From NCBI RefSeq assembly GCF_004014715.1, contig NZ_CP034835.1:868001-932000 (forward strand): 64,000 nt of DNA, given 5' to 3'. This DNA comes from Pseudoalteromonas sp. R3. GTDB lineage: Bacteria > Pseudomonadota > Gammaproteobacteria > Enterobacterales > Alteromonadaceae. Every line of letters begins with the position of its first letter. Position 1 is the stretch's first letter. The position numbers and the translations under genes are program-made. The notes under the pieces are model-generated. The model worked only from the letters and a program-made list of their open reading frames with translations. It had not been told where the DNA came from and searched no databases. Below, one piece after another: positions 1 to 8,668 of this stretch.

Positions 1-1
1 C

Positions 2-414
2 ACTGATGCGGAAATGGTCTTCGTTGGTGGTGGTGCGGGTATGGCGCCAATGCGTTCACACATTTTCGACCAGCTTAAGCGTCTTAACTCTGATCGTAAG
101 ATGTCTTTCTGGTACGGTGCACGTTCTAAGCGTGAAATGTTCTACGTGGAAGACTTCGACGGCCTGCAGGCTGACAACGATAACTTCCAGTGGCATGTTG
201 CACTTTCTGATCCTCAGCCTGAGGATAACTGGAAGGCTACACAGGCTTCATTCACAACGTACTTTATGAAAACTACCTGAAAGATCATGAAGCACCAGAA
301 GACTGTGAATTCTACATGTGTGGACCACCGATGATGAACGCGGCGGTTATCAACATGCTGAAAGACCTGGGTGTTGAAGATGAAAACATCCTGCTTGATG
401 ACTTCGGTGGTTAA
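2..414 (+). CDS. nqrF: Na+-translocating NADH:quinone reductase subunit F, C-terminal part, with a frame break
   Basis: This is the C-terminal NADH-binding part of NqrF, the subunit that takes electrons from NADH through FAD and a 2Fe-2S centre into the sodium-pumping Na+-NQR complex of the inner membrane. Visible blocks are [20 protein letters not shown], the [12 protein letters not shown] nucleotide-binding stretch, CGPPMMNAA and the terminal LLDDFGG. The gene enters from the left edge. The frame breaks near 233-236: the codon after Trp-Lys should be GGC but one G is missing, giving a false stop at 278-280. Reading on in the next frame restores the normal family C-terminus to the TAA at 412-414. 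I read this as a sequencing deletion, because the protein is conserved on both sides. apbE and nqrM follow, as is usual downstream of nqrABCDEF. Confidence 0.95.
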
Positions 415-459
415 GCTGAAATACATATGATCTTAAAGTGGTTTTTAAGATAAAATAGA

Positions 460-493
460 AGCCCCTTAGCAGTTATGCTGAGGGGCTTTTTTT
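460..493 (+). terminator. Intrinsic terminator after nqrF
   Basis: An 11-bp stem (AGCCCCTTAGC with GCTGAGGGGCT, one G-U pair) closes a six-base loop and is followed by a run of T. It lies about 50 bases past the nqrF stop and about 60 before apbE, so apbE is either read through or has its own promoter. Confidence 0.85.
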
Positions 494-554
494 ATGGGTA
501 ATGCTCCGCACCAGGCGGGGGTTACTGGCAATTGAAATACAAGGGATGACACTG

Positions 555-1573
555 ATGCTAAGACAGAGCCAGTTTTGTTTAGTTTTTTTATTGAGCATGC
601 TGCTTGTGGCATGTGGCCAGGCAAATAAACCAGCAGAGCCCATTGTGCTACAGGGTAGTACGATGGGCACAACCTACAATATCAAAGCGTTTGCAGAGAA
701 CACCACACTGACAGAAGCGCAGTTACATACAGACGTAGAAGCGGCACTGAAAGCGGTGAACCAGTCTATGTCGACCTATATACCGGATTCTGAAATCAAC
801 CAGTTTAACCGCCTGGCCGCTAACCAGGTCATGCCTGTCAGTGAGGACTTCAGAAAGGTGGTGGCTGAGTCCATTCGTCTGGGCCAGTCTACTGAAACTC
901 TGGATGTAACCATGGGGCCGCTCATTGATTTATGGGGATTTGGCCCGGACAAACGCCCAACCAAGCGACCTTCTGATCAACAACTGGCGCAAATGCGTGA
1001 GGAAATTGGACTGGATAAGCTCATTTTAACCGATGCGGGCCTGGCAAAAACTCTGGATCACCTGGAGCTGTCTTTTTCAGCAACCGCAAAGGGCTATGGC
1101 ATAGACAAAGTGGCCGAACTCATCGAGTCTCACGGTATCACTAACTATATGGTGGAAATTGGGGTGAGCTGAGATTATCGGGTACTAAGCCGGGTGATGA
1201 GCCCTGGCGCATCGCTATTGAGAAGCCGGATGCACCGGTTGGACAAAGACAAATTCACAAAGTGATTGAGCCGGGTAAGAACAGTGTGGCGACGTCAGGC
1301 GATTATCGTATTTTTTATGAAATGGATGGTGAGACCTTTACCCACCTGATCGATCCGGGTACAGGTAAACCTGTCAAACACGATCTGGTGTCTGTGACGG
1401 TATTACACCCTTCTGCGATGACAGCCGATGGACTCGCGACAGCGCTAACCGTGATGGGGACTGAACGCGCCAGAGCCTACGCCGAGCTACACGACTTAGC
1501 GGTCTACTTGATCAGCAAAAGTGATGATGGTCTGAAGGTGTATGCCAGCAGTGCATTCAAGCCTTATTTATAA
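555..1573 (+). CDS. apbE: FAD:protein FMN transferase ApbE (lipoprotein), with a frame break
   Basis: ApbE attaches FMN covalently to threonines of NqrB and NqrC (flavin transferase, acting outside the cytoplasmic membrane). The product starts with a lipoprotein signal, and LLVAC is the lipobox. Family blocks follow: GSTMGTTYNI, a central DVTMGPLIDLWGFGP region, and near the C-terminus ATSGDYRIFYE with HLIDPGTGKP, part of the Mg/FAD-binding site. I chose the ATG at 555 because AAGGG lies 9 bases upstream; in-frame starts at 501 and 546 exist. One G is missing from the run at 1161-1164, so the frame stops falsely at 1170-1172. Restoring it links VEIGG-ELRLSGTKPGDEPW to the second half without a gap. 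A sequencing deletion is much more likely than decay. Joined length is about 339 residues, normal for the family. Confidence 0.93.
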
Positions 1574-1682
1574 GCGGATCTGTGTCGCGAACGTTTCAAC
1601 TTAAGCGCGTTTAGTTATATAATGAGCACAATTCACCGTCACACATCCACACCTGTGGATGAATATGCAAAAGGGGCCTGAG

Positions 1683-1895
1683 ATGTCACTATTTTTACTT
1701 ACCTTCGGATTGCTGTTGTTGATCGCCGTTGCAATGGCGGTAGGCGTTATAGTACAGAAGAAATCAATGGCCAGTAGTTGTGGTGGACTGGGCTCCATGG
1801 GCATCGACAAGATCTGTGATTGTGACGACCCGTGCGACAAACGTAAGAAGCGTCTTAAGAAAGAGCAAATGTGGAAAGAGAATCAGATTCTCTAA
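1683..1895 (+). CDS. nqrM: Na+-NQR maturation protein NqrM
   Basis: A 70-residue protein with one N-terminal membrane helix (residues about 3-24) followed by a cysteine cluster (Cys33, 45, 47, 51, in SSCGGLG and ICDCDDPC) and a basic, charged tail. This matches NqrM (DUF539), which is needed to deliver iron for the membrane Fe centre of NqrD/NqrE during Na+-NQR assembly. I prefer the ATG at 1683 over the in-frame ATG at 1659 because MSLFLLTFG is the usual start of the family and GGGGCCTGAG lies just upstream. It is the third gene of the nqrF-apbE-nqrM order and is closed by a terminator at 1913-1938. Confidence 0.93.
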   Translation: MSLFLLTFGLLLLIAVAMAVGVIVQKKSMASSCGGLGSMGIDKICDCDDPCDKRKKRLKKEQMWKENQIL

Positions 1896-1912
1896 CCCAT
1901 TGAACCCATCGA

Positions 1913-1938
1913 AAACGCAAGCTCAGGCTTGCGTTTTT
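1913..1938 (+). terminator. Intrinsic terminator after nqrM
   Basis: A perfect 10-bp stem (AAACGCAAGC / GCTTGCGTTT) with a four-base loop, followed by T residues, 18 bases after the nqrM stop. Confidence 0.85.
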
Positions 1939-1974
1939 GCGTTTCAGGCCCCCAAGTAACAGAGCTATAAGCCC

Positions 1975-2574
1975 ATGCAACAAACCTTGTATTTTATTCG
2001 CCATGGTGAGCCGCTTGAAACTGGTCGCTTGCTCGGGCGCACAGATATGCCGGCAAGTGTATCGGGTAATGAGCAGGTGTATGCCCAACTGCAGGCTTGT
2101 GATGCCATTTCACAGGTAATTAGTTCTCCGCTGCAGCGGTGTCAGACAGTGGCGCGCGCGTTTTGTGAATCAACTGGTTTGACATTACAGGTTGACCCCA
2201 GGCTCAGTGAAATGGACTTTGGTGACTGGGACGGACAAAGCTATGAGGTGCTCTGGCAGTCAACGCAGTCGCCCGGTATTGGGGATTTCTGGCAGAGCCC
2301 GTGGCAGCATACGCCACCTAACGGTGAACCGATGTCAGTATTTCACATGCGCTTAAGTGACTGGTGGCAGCAGTTGATAACAACGCCCTCACCCCAGAAC
2401 ACCGCCATTGTCACCCATGCGGGCGTGATTAAACAATTGCTGGCAACCTGGTTAGGCTTGCCTGAGGGCTTTGATACGCATTTATCTCGACTGGAGATAG
2501 GCTATGCCAAAGTGATTAAAGTAAATGTCTTCTATGATGACACCGGTCGTGCCTGGCCGAAAGTTGTGTTTTAG
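1975..2574 (+). CDS. cobC: Histidine phosphatase, probable alpha-ribazole phosphatase CobC
   Basis: A 199-residue histidine phosphatase: the phosphate-accepting RHG triad is at residues 9-11 (FIRHGEP), with a second conserved block SSPLQRC near residue 50, the catalytic acid region LSEMDFGDWDG, and the C-terminal histidine in VTHAGVI. In the nucleotide-loop pathway of B12 synthesis, CobC removes the 5'-phosphate from alpha-ribazole phosphate or adenosylcobalamin phosphate. The family also contains phosphoglycerate mutase-like enzymes of other function, so the assignment rests mainly on position: it sits directly before the cobalamin riboswitch and the cobTSUQ genes. It lies upstream of the riboswitch, so it is not expected to be under its control. 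Confidence 0.85.
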   Translation: MQQTLYFIRHGEPLETGRLLGRTDMPASVSGNEQVYAQLQACDAISQVISSPLQRCQTVARAFCESTGLTLQVDPRLSEMDFGDWDGQSYEVLWQSTQSPGIGDFWQSPWQHTPPNGEPMSVFHMRLSDWWQQLITTPSPQNTAIVTHAGVIKQLLATWLGLPEGFDTHLSRLEIGYAKVIKVNVFYDDTGRAWPKVVF

Positions 2575-2616
2575 ACGTCTGGACTTCATAATAGGCGTTA
2601 AATCTAGAATCGTATT

Positions 2617-2919
2617 GTATTGGCAGTCATTGGGAATGAGGTGTAAACCCTCAGCTGTCCCGCAACTGTAATGGACTTTTATACCAATTTGCTTAATTAA
2701 GTGTTCTATTTTGAGGCGAGAAAATAGGGTCGATAACACCGCTCACGCGTCCTGCTATCGCTGAGGCACCTATGTCCATATAGGCGAGGCAAAAATTTTT
2801 TATTTAGTTGTTCTAAATAAAAAATTTTTAACGCCGTTAGCGTCATATTTGCTCCGTCAAATTGAACAGGTATTAAGTTAAATTGGTATTAGTCTGAAGC
2901 CAGATACCAAGGCCAATAC
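2617..2919 (+). promoter_or_regulatory. Cobalamin (B12) riboswitch aptamer interrupted by a repeat element
   Basis: Conserved core pieces are readable in order: GGGAATGAGGTGTAAACCC, then GCTGTCCCGCAACTGTAA, and far downstream the B12-box-like GAAGCCAGATACC. A perfect 8-bp P1 stem closes the structure (GTATTGGC at 2617-2624 with GCCAATAC at 2912-2919). Between ACTGTAA and GAAGCC a further short stem (GGACT / AGTCT) brackets the optional peripheral region. That region holds an inserted repeat of about 209 bp (2681-2889). Without it the aptamer would be under 100 bases. Its position directly before btuD, heading the B12 uptake and salvage operon, fits repression by adenosylcobalamin. Confidence 0.9.
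2681..2889 (+). repeat. MITE-like repeat with TACCAATTT ends, inserted inside the riboswitch
   Basis: The element begins ATACCAATTTGCTTAATTAA and ends in AAATTGGTAT, giving a 10-bp terminal inverted repeat. It carries the blocks GAGGCGAGAAAATAGGGTCG and AACGCCGTTAGCGTC. Both blocks, and both ends of the shared interior, recur on the opposite strand at 54803-55041 in this window, so this is a dispersed family. It has no coding capacity. It lies in the peripheral P7-side loop of the cobalamin riboswitch. This copy carries about 45 bases near its middle that the other copy lacks. Confidence 0.85.
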
Positions 2920-2955
2920 CTACACTTAAGCGGGCGCACTTAAGTCAGTACAGAA

Positions 2956-3011
2956 GGCCAGTCGTAGCAATACGAGTGGCCAGCTCTGCTGCCGTCCGTA
3001 TTTGAGGCGGT
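2956..3011 (+). promoter_or_regulatory. Predicted riboswitch expression platform masking the btuD ribosome site
   Basis: Two hairpins follow the aptamer. The first (2956-2981) pairs GGCCAGTCGTA with TACGAGTGGCC around a GCAA loop, with one mismatch. The second pairs CCGTC (2992-2996) with GGCGG (3006-3010), covering the GAGGCGG ribosome-binding site 1-8 bases before the btuD ATG. No T-run follows either hairpin, so control of translation is more likely than transcription termination. This is inference from base pairing by eye. Confidence 0.55.
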
Positions 3012-3809
3012 ATGAGTTCACCACAAATCTCCGTGCACAACCTGAGCCTGAACCTCGGCAACAAGCCTGTGCTGAGCGGATTAAATTTTGCTATTTCGCG
3101 CGGTCAGTTTATTGGTCTGATTGGGCCAAACGGGGCGGGAAAATCCAGCTTATTACGCTGCTTGTATCGCTACTGGGATCAGACTGAAGGCGAAATTCAC
3201 TATGCGGGTAAACCTGTGTCTGACTATCCGCGCCGGGCTTATGCGCGTCAGGTTGCGGTTGTTTTACAGGAGATCCCCAGTCAGTTTAACCTGGCGCTGT
3301 TTGAGGTGGTGGCGATGGGGGTCACACCACATAAAACCCTCTTTAGCACAGTCAATGCCGACGATAAGCAGCGTATTTTAGAAGCCATTGAGCGTGTGGG
3401 CCTGAGCCACAAGGCGCAGCAGCAGTTTGATTCTCTTTCCGGTGGCGAAAAACAACGAGCAATGATAGCGCGGGCCATGGTCCAGCAACCTGAGTTGTTA
3501 ATCATGGACGAGCCAACCAGCCATCTCGATGTGAAATACCAGATCCAAATCATGGAGCTGGCTAAAGCCATGGGGGTGACAGTGATTGCTTCTTTTCACG
3601 ACCTAAACCTGGCGGCTGCGCTCAGCGATGAGTTGCTGGTACTGGCACAAGGTAAGCTGATGGCTCAGGGCACACCTCTGGATATCATAACCCCCGACTT
3701 ACTCAGCGATATTTTTGGGGTGTGTGCCGAAGTAGAAACGGTACCCGGACTCCACAGCAGCGCACCGGGTGTGCCCCATATTCGTTATCATTATGGGTAT
3801 CAGCTATGA
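3012..3809 (+). CDS. btuD: Vitamin B12 ABC transporter ATP-binding protein BtuD
   Basis: A 265-residue ABC ATPase of the siderophore/B12 (FecE/BtuD) type that powers cobalamin import through BtuC. Walker A is GPNGAGKSS (residues about 38-46), the signature is LSGGEKQR, Walker B is LLIMDEPTSHLD and the H-loop is ASFHDLN. The start at 3012 is set by the GAGGCGG ribosome site controlled by the riboswitch immediately upstream. The stop overlaps the btuC start (ATGA). Heme and siderophore ATPases are similar, but riboswitch control and the cob genes that follow make B12 the likely cargo. Confidence 0.92.
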   Translation: MSSPQISVHNLSLNLGNKPVLSGLNFAISRGQFIGLIGPNGAGKSSLLRCLYRYWDQTEGEIHYAGKPVSDYPRRAYARQVAVVLQEIPSQFNLALFEVVAMGVTPHKTLFSTVNADDKQRILEAIERVGLSHKAQQQFDSLSGGEKQRAMIARAMVQQPELLIMDEPTSHLDVKYQIQIMELAKAMGVTVIASFHDLNLAAALSDELLVLAQGKLMAQGTPLDIITPDLLSDIFGVCAEVETVPGLHSSAPGVPHIRYHYGYQL

Positions 3810-4798
3810 AGGTTTTACTGATACTGGGTCTCATTTTGGCCTGCATGTTCAGCCTGCTCAGTGCGCTGTCTGTCGGCGCAGTTTCTCTGAGCTGGGGTGA
3901 AGTCTGGCAGGCTCTGAGTAACTATGATAGCAGCATACTGAGCCAGAAAATTGTGGTTGAGCTGCGATTACCCCGCACTTTACTGGCATTCTTCGCCGGT
4001 GCCGGGCTGGCCATTGCCGGGCTCATTCTGCAAACGGTCACCCGAAACCCATTGGCCGATCCTTACTTGTTTGGCATTTCCTCTGGTGCCTCATTTGGTG
4101 TGGTGTTGCTGGTAGCGCTGTTTGGTGTGCAAAGTGCGCTGGCGTTGTCCGGCGCTGCGTTTGCAGGCAGCGCTGTGGCTATGAGTTTGTTGCTGCTGAT
4201 TGCCTTTCACAAAGGCACCGCCCTGGTTGAAAACATGCTGTTGTCGGGCGTCGCTTTGACCTTTTTATTCTCTGCCTTTACCAGTTTGCTGTTGTACTGG
4301 AGCGATCCGCAGGCCATCAGCGCGATTATATTCTGGAGCCTGGGTAGTTTCAGCCGCGCAGACTGGCAATGGTTGTGGTTACCCGCTTTGGTTGTCTCGC
4401 TGGGGTGTACCCTCATGCTGTTAATGCGCCGCAGCCTGAATGCCTTGCTGGTTGGAGATGAGAGCGCGGTGACGCTGGGGATCAACGTCCACCGGCTCAG
4501 GCTGGGCATGCTGATCTTGGCGTCGATGTTAACGGCCGTGATTGTCGCGGCCTGTGGTGGTGTCGGCTTTGTGGGCCTGATGATCCCCCATATCGTGCGC
4601 TTTTTTATCTCTCAAGTTCGCACAGCGGGTATGTTAGCGACGGCCTTATCTGGTGGACTCATGATGTTGTGGGTCGATGTACTCGCTCGTACCCTGATAG
4701 ACAATCAGGAGCTGCCGATTGGGGTGATCACCTCAGCGATTGGCAGCGTGTTTTTCTTATCGCTGTTAATCGCCAAAAAGCGCGCCGCCAGCATCTGA
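3806..4798 (+). CDS. btuC: Vitamin B12 ABC transporter permease BtuC
   Basis: A 330-residue integral membrane permease of the FecCD/BtuC family with about ten hydrophobic segments. Typical family blocks are LRLPRTLLAFFAGAGLAIAG, QTVTRNPLADPYLFGISSGA, the coupling-helix region and the late GFVGLMIPHIVRF. The start at 3806 overlaps the btuD stop by four bases; the reading frame extends further upstream (to 3722), but that part overlaps btuD and is not family-like. Together with BtuD and the periplasmic BtuF (9264-10142) it forms the inner-membrane cobalamin importer. Confidence 0.92.
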   Translation: MKVLLILGLILACMFSLLSALSVGAVSLSWGEVWQALSNYDSSILSQKIVVELRLPRTLLAFFAGAGLAIAGLILQTVTRNPLADPYLFGISSGASFGVVLLVALFGVQSALALSGAAFAGSAVAMSLLLLIAFHKGTALVENMLLSGVALTFLFSAFTSLLLYWSDPQAISAIIFWSLGSFSRADWQWLWLPALVVSLGCTLMLLMRRSLNALLVGDESAVTLGINVHRLRLGMLILASMLTAVIVAACGGVGFVGLMIPHIVRFFISQVRTAGMLATALSGGLMMLWVDVLARTLIDNQELPIGVITSAIGSVFFLSLLIAKKRAASI

Positions 4799-4814
4799 TC
4801 TAACCGGAGACTTT

Positions 4815-5879
4815 ATGATCCCACAACTCAACCGCCAGCATGATGCGCATATTCAGCACACCATAGATATGAAGACTAAGCCTCAGGGCGCGTTAGGCAA
4901 GCTCGAAACGCTGGCACATCAGCTGGTCACGATTTTAAGTCAGGGCATGGAGCGCAGTCAGCTTGAAAGCGAAAGACCAGATATTGTACGGCCTCAGATG
5001 CTGATCTTCGCGGGCGATCATGGCATTGCTGGGGAGGGCGTTTCCATTGCACCCAGCGAGGTGACAGCGCAGATGGTGGCTAACTTTGCCACTGGTGGCG
5101 CGGCCATTAATGTCTTGTGCGCTCAGCTAGGTTGGCAACTGAGTGTGATTGACTGTGGTATTTTAACGCCACCGGCGCCCGAGCTGAATGTGGTGTCACA
5201 GCGCCTTGGTAATATCACCCGGCCTTTGCACCTTGAACCCGCACTGAATGAAGCGCAGCTCGAGCAAGGGCTGGCATTGGGTCAAGAAGCGGTAAAGCCT
5301 GCACTGGTATCAGGCACTAACTTATTTGCATTGGGCGAAATGGGGATCGGCAATACCACCGCGGCGGCGGCCATTTTTTCTGCCCTGAGCGGGCTGACAA
5401 GTGCTGAAACAGTCGGGCGAGGCACCGGCGTCAGCGACGAGGTGGTAGCGAAAAAGCAACAACTTATCGAGCAGGCTTTGCGATTACATCGTGAAGCATT
5501 ACATGAGCCACGTGAAGTATTGCGCCGTTTAGGTGGGTTTGAAATATGTCAGATGGTCGGCGCCATGCTGGAGATTGCCCGTGCTCAGAAGATCGTTCTG
5601 GTGGACGGCTTTATTGCGACAGTCGCGGCCATGCTGGCTTATCGGATTGCCCCTGCGTGTAAAGATTATATGGTTTTTGCCCATTGCTCGGGTGAGCAGG
5701 GGCATCAGGCGATGCTGAACTGGCTCAATGTTGAGCCGCTGTTGAACCTGAACATGCGACTTGGTGAGGGCACCGGTGCCGCACTGGCTTTACCCCTGTG
5801 TCAAAGTGCGCTGGCGTTTTATTATCAGATGGCCAGCTTCGAAGCTGCGGCCGTCACTCAGGTGGTCGAAACCTCATGA
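4815..5879 (+). CDS. cobT: Nicotinate-nucleotide--dimethylbenzimidazole phosphoribosyltransferase CobT
   Basis: A 354-residue CobT, the usual family length. It makes alpha-ribazole-5'-phosphate from dimethylbenzimidazole and nicotinate mononucleotide, activating the lower ligand of cobalamin. Characteristic stretches are the N-terminal TKPQGALGKLE, the FAGDHGIAGEGVS block, EMGIGNTTAAAA, and near the C-terminus LGEGTGAALA, whose glutamate matches the catalytic base of the family. A GGAG motif lies about 7 bases before the ATG. The stop overlaps the cobS start. Confidence 0.96.
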   Translation: MIPQLNRQHDAHIQHTIDMKTKPQGALGKLETLAHQLVTILSQGMERSQLESERPDIVRPQMLIFAGDHGIAGEGVSIAPSEVTAQMVANFATGGAAINVLCAQLGWQLSVIDCGILTPPAPELNVVSQRLGNITRPLHLEPALNEAQLEQGLALGQEAVKPALVSGTNLFALGEMGIGNTTAAAAIFSALSGLTSAETVGRGTGVSDEVVAKKQQLIEQALRLHREALHEPREVLRRLGGFEICQMVGAMLEIARAQKIVLVDGFIATVAAMLAYRIAPACKDYMVFAHCSGEQGHQAMLNWLNVEPLLNLNMRLGEGTGAALALPLCQSALAFYYQMASFEAAAVTQVVETS

Positions 5880-6652
5880 ATGCGCTGAGACAATTTAAAC
5901 TGGCGGTGATTTTTCTGACCCGTATTCCCGTTAAAGTGACGGGCGAGGTCTGCAGTCAGGATATTAACCAGGCCAGTGGCTACTTTGCCTGGGTTGGCGT
6001 GTTACTGGGTGCTCTGCTGGCCCTTATCTACTTAGTGCTGAGCAGCTTCTTGCCCGAAGGCATGGCGGTATTGCTCACGCTTGGCGGCGGACTGCTGATC
6101 ACCGGCGCATTCCATGAAGATGGCTTTGCCGATGTCTGGGATGGCTTTGGGGGCGGCTGGAGCGTGGCCGACAAGCTGGCCATTATGAAAGACAGCCGCC
6201 TTGGCACTTATGGTGCTGCCGCATTGACTATCTTGCTGCTTAGCAAATATCAGGCTTTACTGGCACTGAGTGAGCGCGCCCAGTATGTCTGCGGTGCGCT
6301 CATTCTTGCCCATGGCCTGAGCCGGGCTATGGCGACCAGCCTGATCGGTAAACTGGACTATGTGCAGGCGGATGCGCAAAGTAAAGTAAAGCCGGTTGCC
6401 CAGTTTCTTGCCCATGAAAGTAAGCAGTTACTCTACGTTTGTGGGCTGAGCTTGCTGATAGTGAGCTGGATAGCCGGGCTGTTCACGTTATGGCAAAGCA
6501 TCGTGCTGCTTGGTGTACTCTGGCTATGCCGCACGATTTGTATTTACTGGTTTAAGCGTCAGCTCGGTGGGTATACCGGAGACTGTCTGGGCGCGGCGCA
6601 GCAACTGGGTGAGGTGGTCGTGTATCTATTTTGTCTGGGCGTCTGGTTATGA
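5876..6652 (+). CDS. cobS: Adenosylcobinamide-GDP ribazoletransferase (cobalamin synthase) CobS
   Basis: A 258-residue membrane protein that joins adenosylcobinamide-GDP to alpha-ribazole (phosphate), the last assembly step. The family motif GAFHEDGFADVWDGFGGG is present, as is the C-terminal GGYTGDCLGAAQQLGE. Several hydrophobic segments fit its inner-membrane location. The ATG at 5876 overlaps the cobT stop; an upstream in-frame start lies inside cobT and is rejected. The stop overlaps cobU in the same ATGA manner, implying translational coupling. Confidence 0.95.
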   Translation: MNALRQFKLAVIFLTRIPVKVTGEVCSQDINQASGYFAWVGVLLGALLALIYLVLSSFLPEGMAVLLTLGGGLLITGAFHEDGFADVWDGFGGGWSVADKLAIMKDSRLGTYGAAALTILLLSKYQALLALSERAQYVCGALILAHGLSRAMATSLIGKLDYVQADAQSKVKPVAQFLAHESKQLLYVCGLSLLIVSWIAGLFTLWQSIVLLGVLWLCRTICIYWFKRQLGGYTGDCLGAAQQLGEVVVYLFCLGVWL

Positions 6653-7191
6653 CAGGGCGGGTGGAATTGATCCTCGGCGGAGCCCGTTCGGGAAAAAGCA
6701 GGTTAGGTGAACAAAGAGCCGAGCGCTGGCTTAGGGATGGCAAAGTTACCCGGCTAATTTATGTGGCCACGGCACGCCCTGGGGATGAGGAAATGGCCGC
6801 GCGGATCGCCCACCATCAGGCAACGCGCACCAGGCACTGGCGGCTAATCGAGGAGCCCTGGGCATTGGATCAGGTCCTGAGCACACTTGGCCCCGATGAT
6901 GGCGTGTTGGTTGACTGCCTGACGTTATGGCTGACCACCGCACTGTGCGACTACAGCAGCTCGGCATTTCAACACAAGCGGGCGGCGCTGCTGAGTGCCC
7001 TGAAATCCAGCCATGCACAGATTATTCTGATCAGCAATGAAGTGGGCCACGGCATAGTGCCGCTTGGCGAGTTAAGCCGCCGTTTTGTTGATGAAGCTGG
7101 CTGGTTACATCAAGACATTGCCGCGCTGGCGGATAAAGTCGATTTTGTGATGGCGGGATTGCCACTGGCGCTTAAAGGAGGCGATATATGA
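6649..7191 (+). CDS. cobU: Adenosylcobinamide kinase / guanylyltransferase CobU
   Basis: A 180-residue bifunctional enzyme that phosphorylates adenosylcobinamide and then transfers GMP to it. The P-loop [13 protein letters not shown] is at the N-terminus, [16 protein letters not shown] carries the region that becomes guanylylated in the family, and [11 protein letters not shown] is the conserved late motif. The start at 6649 overlaps the cobS stop (ATGA); an earlier ATG at 6631 lies inside cobS. The 3' end overlaps the cobQ start by four bases. Confidence 0.95.
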   Translation: MTGRVELILGGARSGKSRLGEQRAERWLRDGKVTRLIYVATARPGDEEMAARIAHHQATRTRHWRLIEEPWALDQVLSTLGPDDGVLVDCLTLWLTTALCDYSSSAFQHKRAALLSALKSSHAQIILISNEVGHGIVPLGELSRRFVDEAGWLHQDIAALADKVDFVMAGLPLALKGGDI

Positions 7192-8668
7192 ATACGTTAA
7201 TGGTGCAGGGCACCACCTCTGATGCGGGTAAAAGCACGCTGGTAGCGGGCTTGTGCCGGGCATTACAGCGCCGTGGCATTGAGGTAGTCCCGTTTAAACC
7301 GCAAAATATGGCACTCAACAGTGCGGTCACGCCAGATGGTGGCGAAATTGGCCGGGCTCAGGCGTTACAGGCCATGGCCGCCAAGGTACCGCTCAGTACC
7401 GACCTTAACCCCATCTTACTTAAGCCGAATTCAGATACCGGCGCGCAGGTAATCGTACACGGTCGTGCACTGAGTAACATGGAAGCGGCGGGCTATCACG
7501 ACTACAAAAAAGTTGCGATGCAGGCGGTACTGACCTCACATCAAAGGCTCAGCGAACAGTATGCACTGTGTGTGGTAGAAGGGGCCGGTAGCCCGGCAGA
7601 AATCAACCTGCGGGAAAATGACATCGCCAATATGGGGTTCGCCTGTGAGGTGGATTGCCCGGTGATCATCATTGCGGATATCGATAAGGGCGGTGTGTTT
7701 GCTCATCTGGTTGGCACCCTGGCGCTGCTAAGTGAATATGAGCAATCCCTGGTAAAGGGGTTTGTGATCAACCGTTTTCGCGGCGATATAGCCTTACTGC
7801 AAAGTGGTTTGGACTGGCTGGAGCAGCATACCGGTAAACCCGTATTAGGCGTGCTGCCTTACCTGCATGACCTGGCGCTGGATGCCGAAGATGCCGTGAC
7901 TATTGCCAATCGCATCGACAGCCCTGAGGTCAAAGTGGCTGTACTGCTACTGCCCATATAAGCAATCACACCGATTTTGATACCCTGCGGTTAGACCCCA
8001 AAGTGGACCTGCGTTATGTGCGCCACACCGAAACCATAGGCGCAGCCGACTTGGTGATTATTCCCGGCAGTAAGAATGTCCTCAATGATCTGGCCTTTTT
8101 GCGCGCACAAGGCTGGGACCTTGAGCTGCAACGTCATGTGCGTTACGGCGGCAAGGTACTAGGGATCTGTGGCGGATTTCAAATGCTGGGCAACAACATA
8201 TACGACCCTGAGCAGGTTGAGTCGACGCTCGGCACTGTTCAAGGCCTGGGACTGGGGGATTTTGATACCAAACTGACGCGCAGTAAAACTCTGACTCAGG
8301 TGCAGGCAAGCTGCCTTTTAAATGCACAACAGACACCTCTGAGTGGCTATGAGATCCACTGCGGGATCAGTCAGGGCCCTGCTTTAGCGCGGCCATTTCT
8401 GCAGTTTGTCGCACATCCATCGGGATGGAAAACCGATGGCTTTATCAGCGAGGACAACCAGCTGGCAGGCACCTACTTGCACGGACTGTTCGACAGTCCC
8501 GAGGGGCTAACCTGTGTACTACACTGGGCAAGCGAAGGTCGCTACAGTGGCGGCGGATTCAATCTGGCTGAGCACCGGGAGCAGCAACTTGAGCGGCTGT
8601 CAGATGTGTGCGAAACCCATTTAGACATAGATAAAATTCTGGCAATCAGTGAACAGAGGACAACATGA
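7188..8668 (+). CDS. cobQ: Cobyric acid synthase CobQ, with a frame break
   Basis: CobQ amidates four side chains of adenosylcobyrinate diamide using glutamine and ATP, or acts on salvaged incomplete corrinoids. The N-terminal ATPase part shows [18 protein letters not shown] (P-loop), [10 protein letters not shown] and [18 protein letters not shown]. The C-terminal class-I glutamine amidotransferase-like part shows [23 protein letters not shown] (nucleophile Cys) and GTYLHGLFD (His). One C is missing from CCC at 7953-7955, which stops the frame at 7959-7961. Restoring it reads [16 protein letters not shown] and rejoins the halves, giving 493 residues, a normal length. A sequencing deletion is the likeliest cause. 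Confidence 0.94.
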
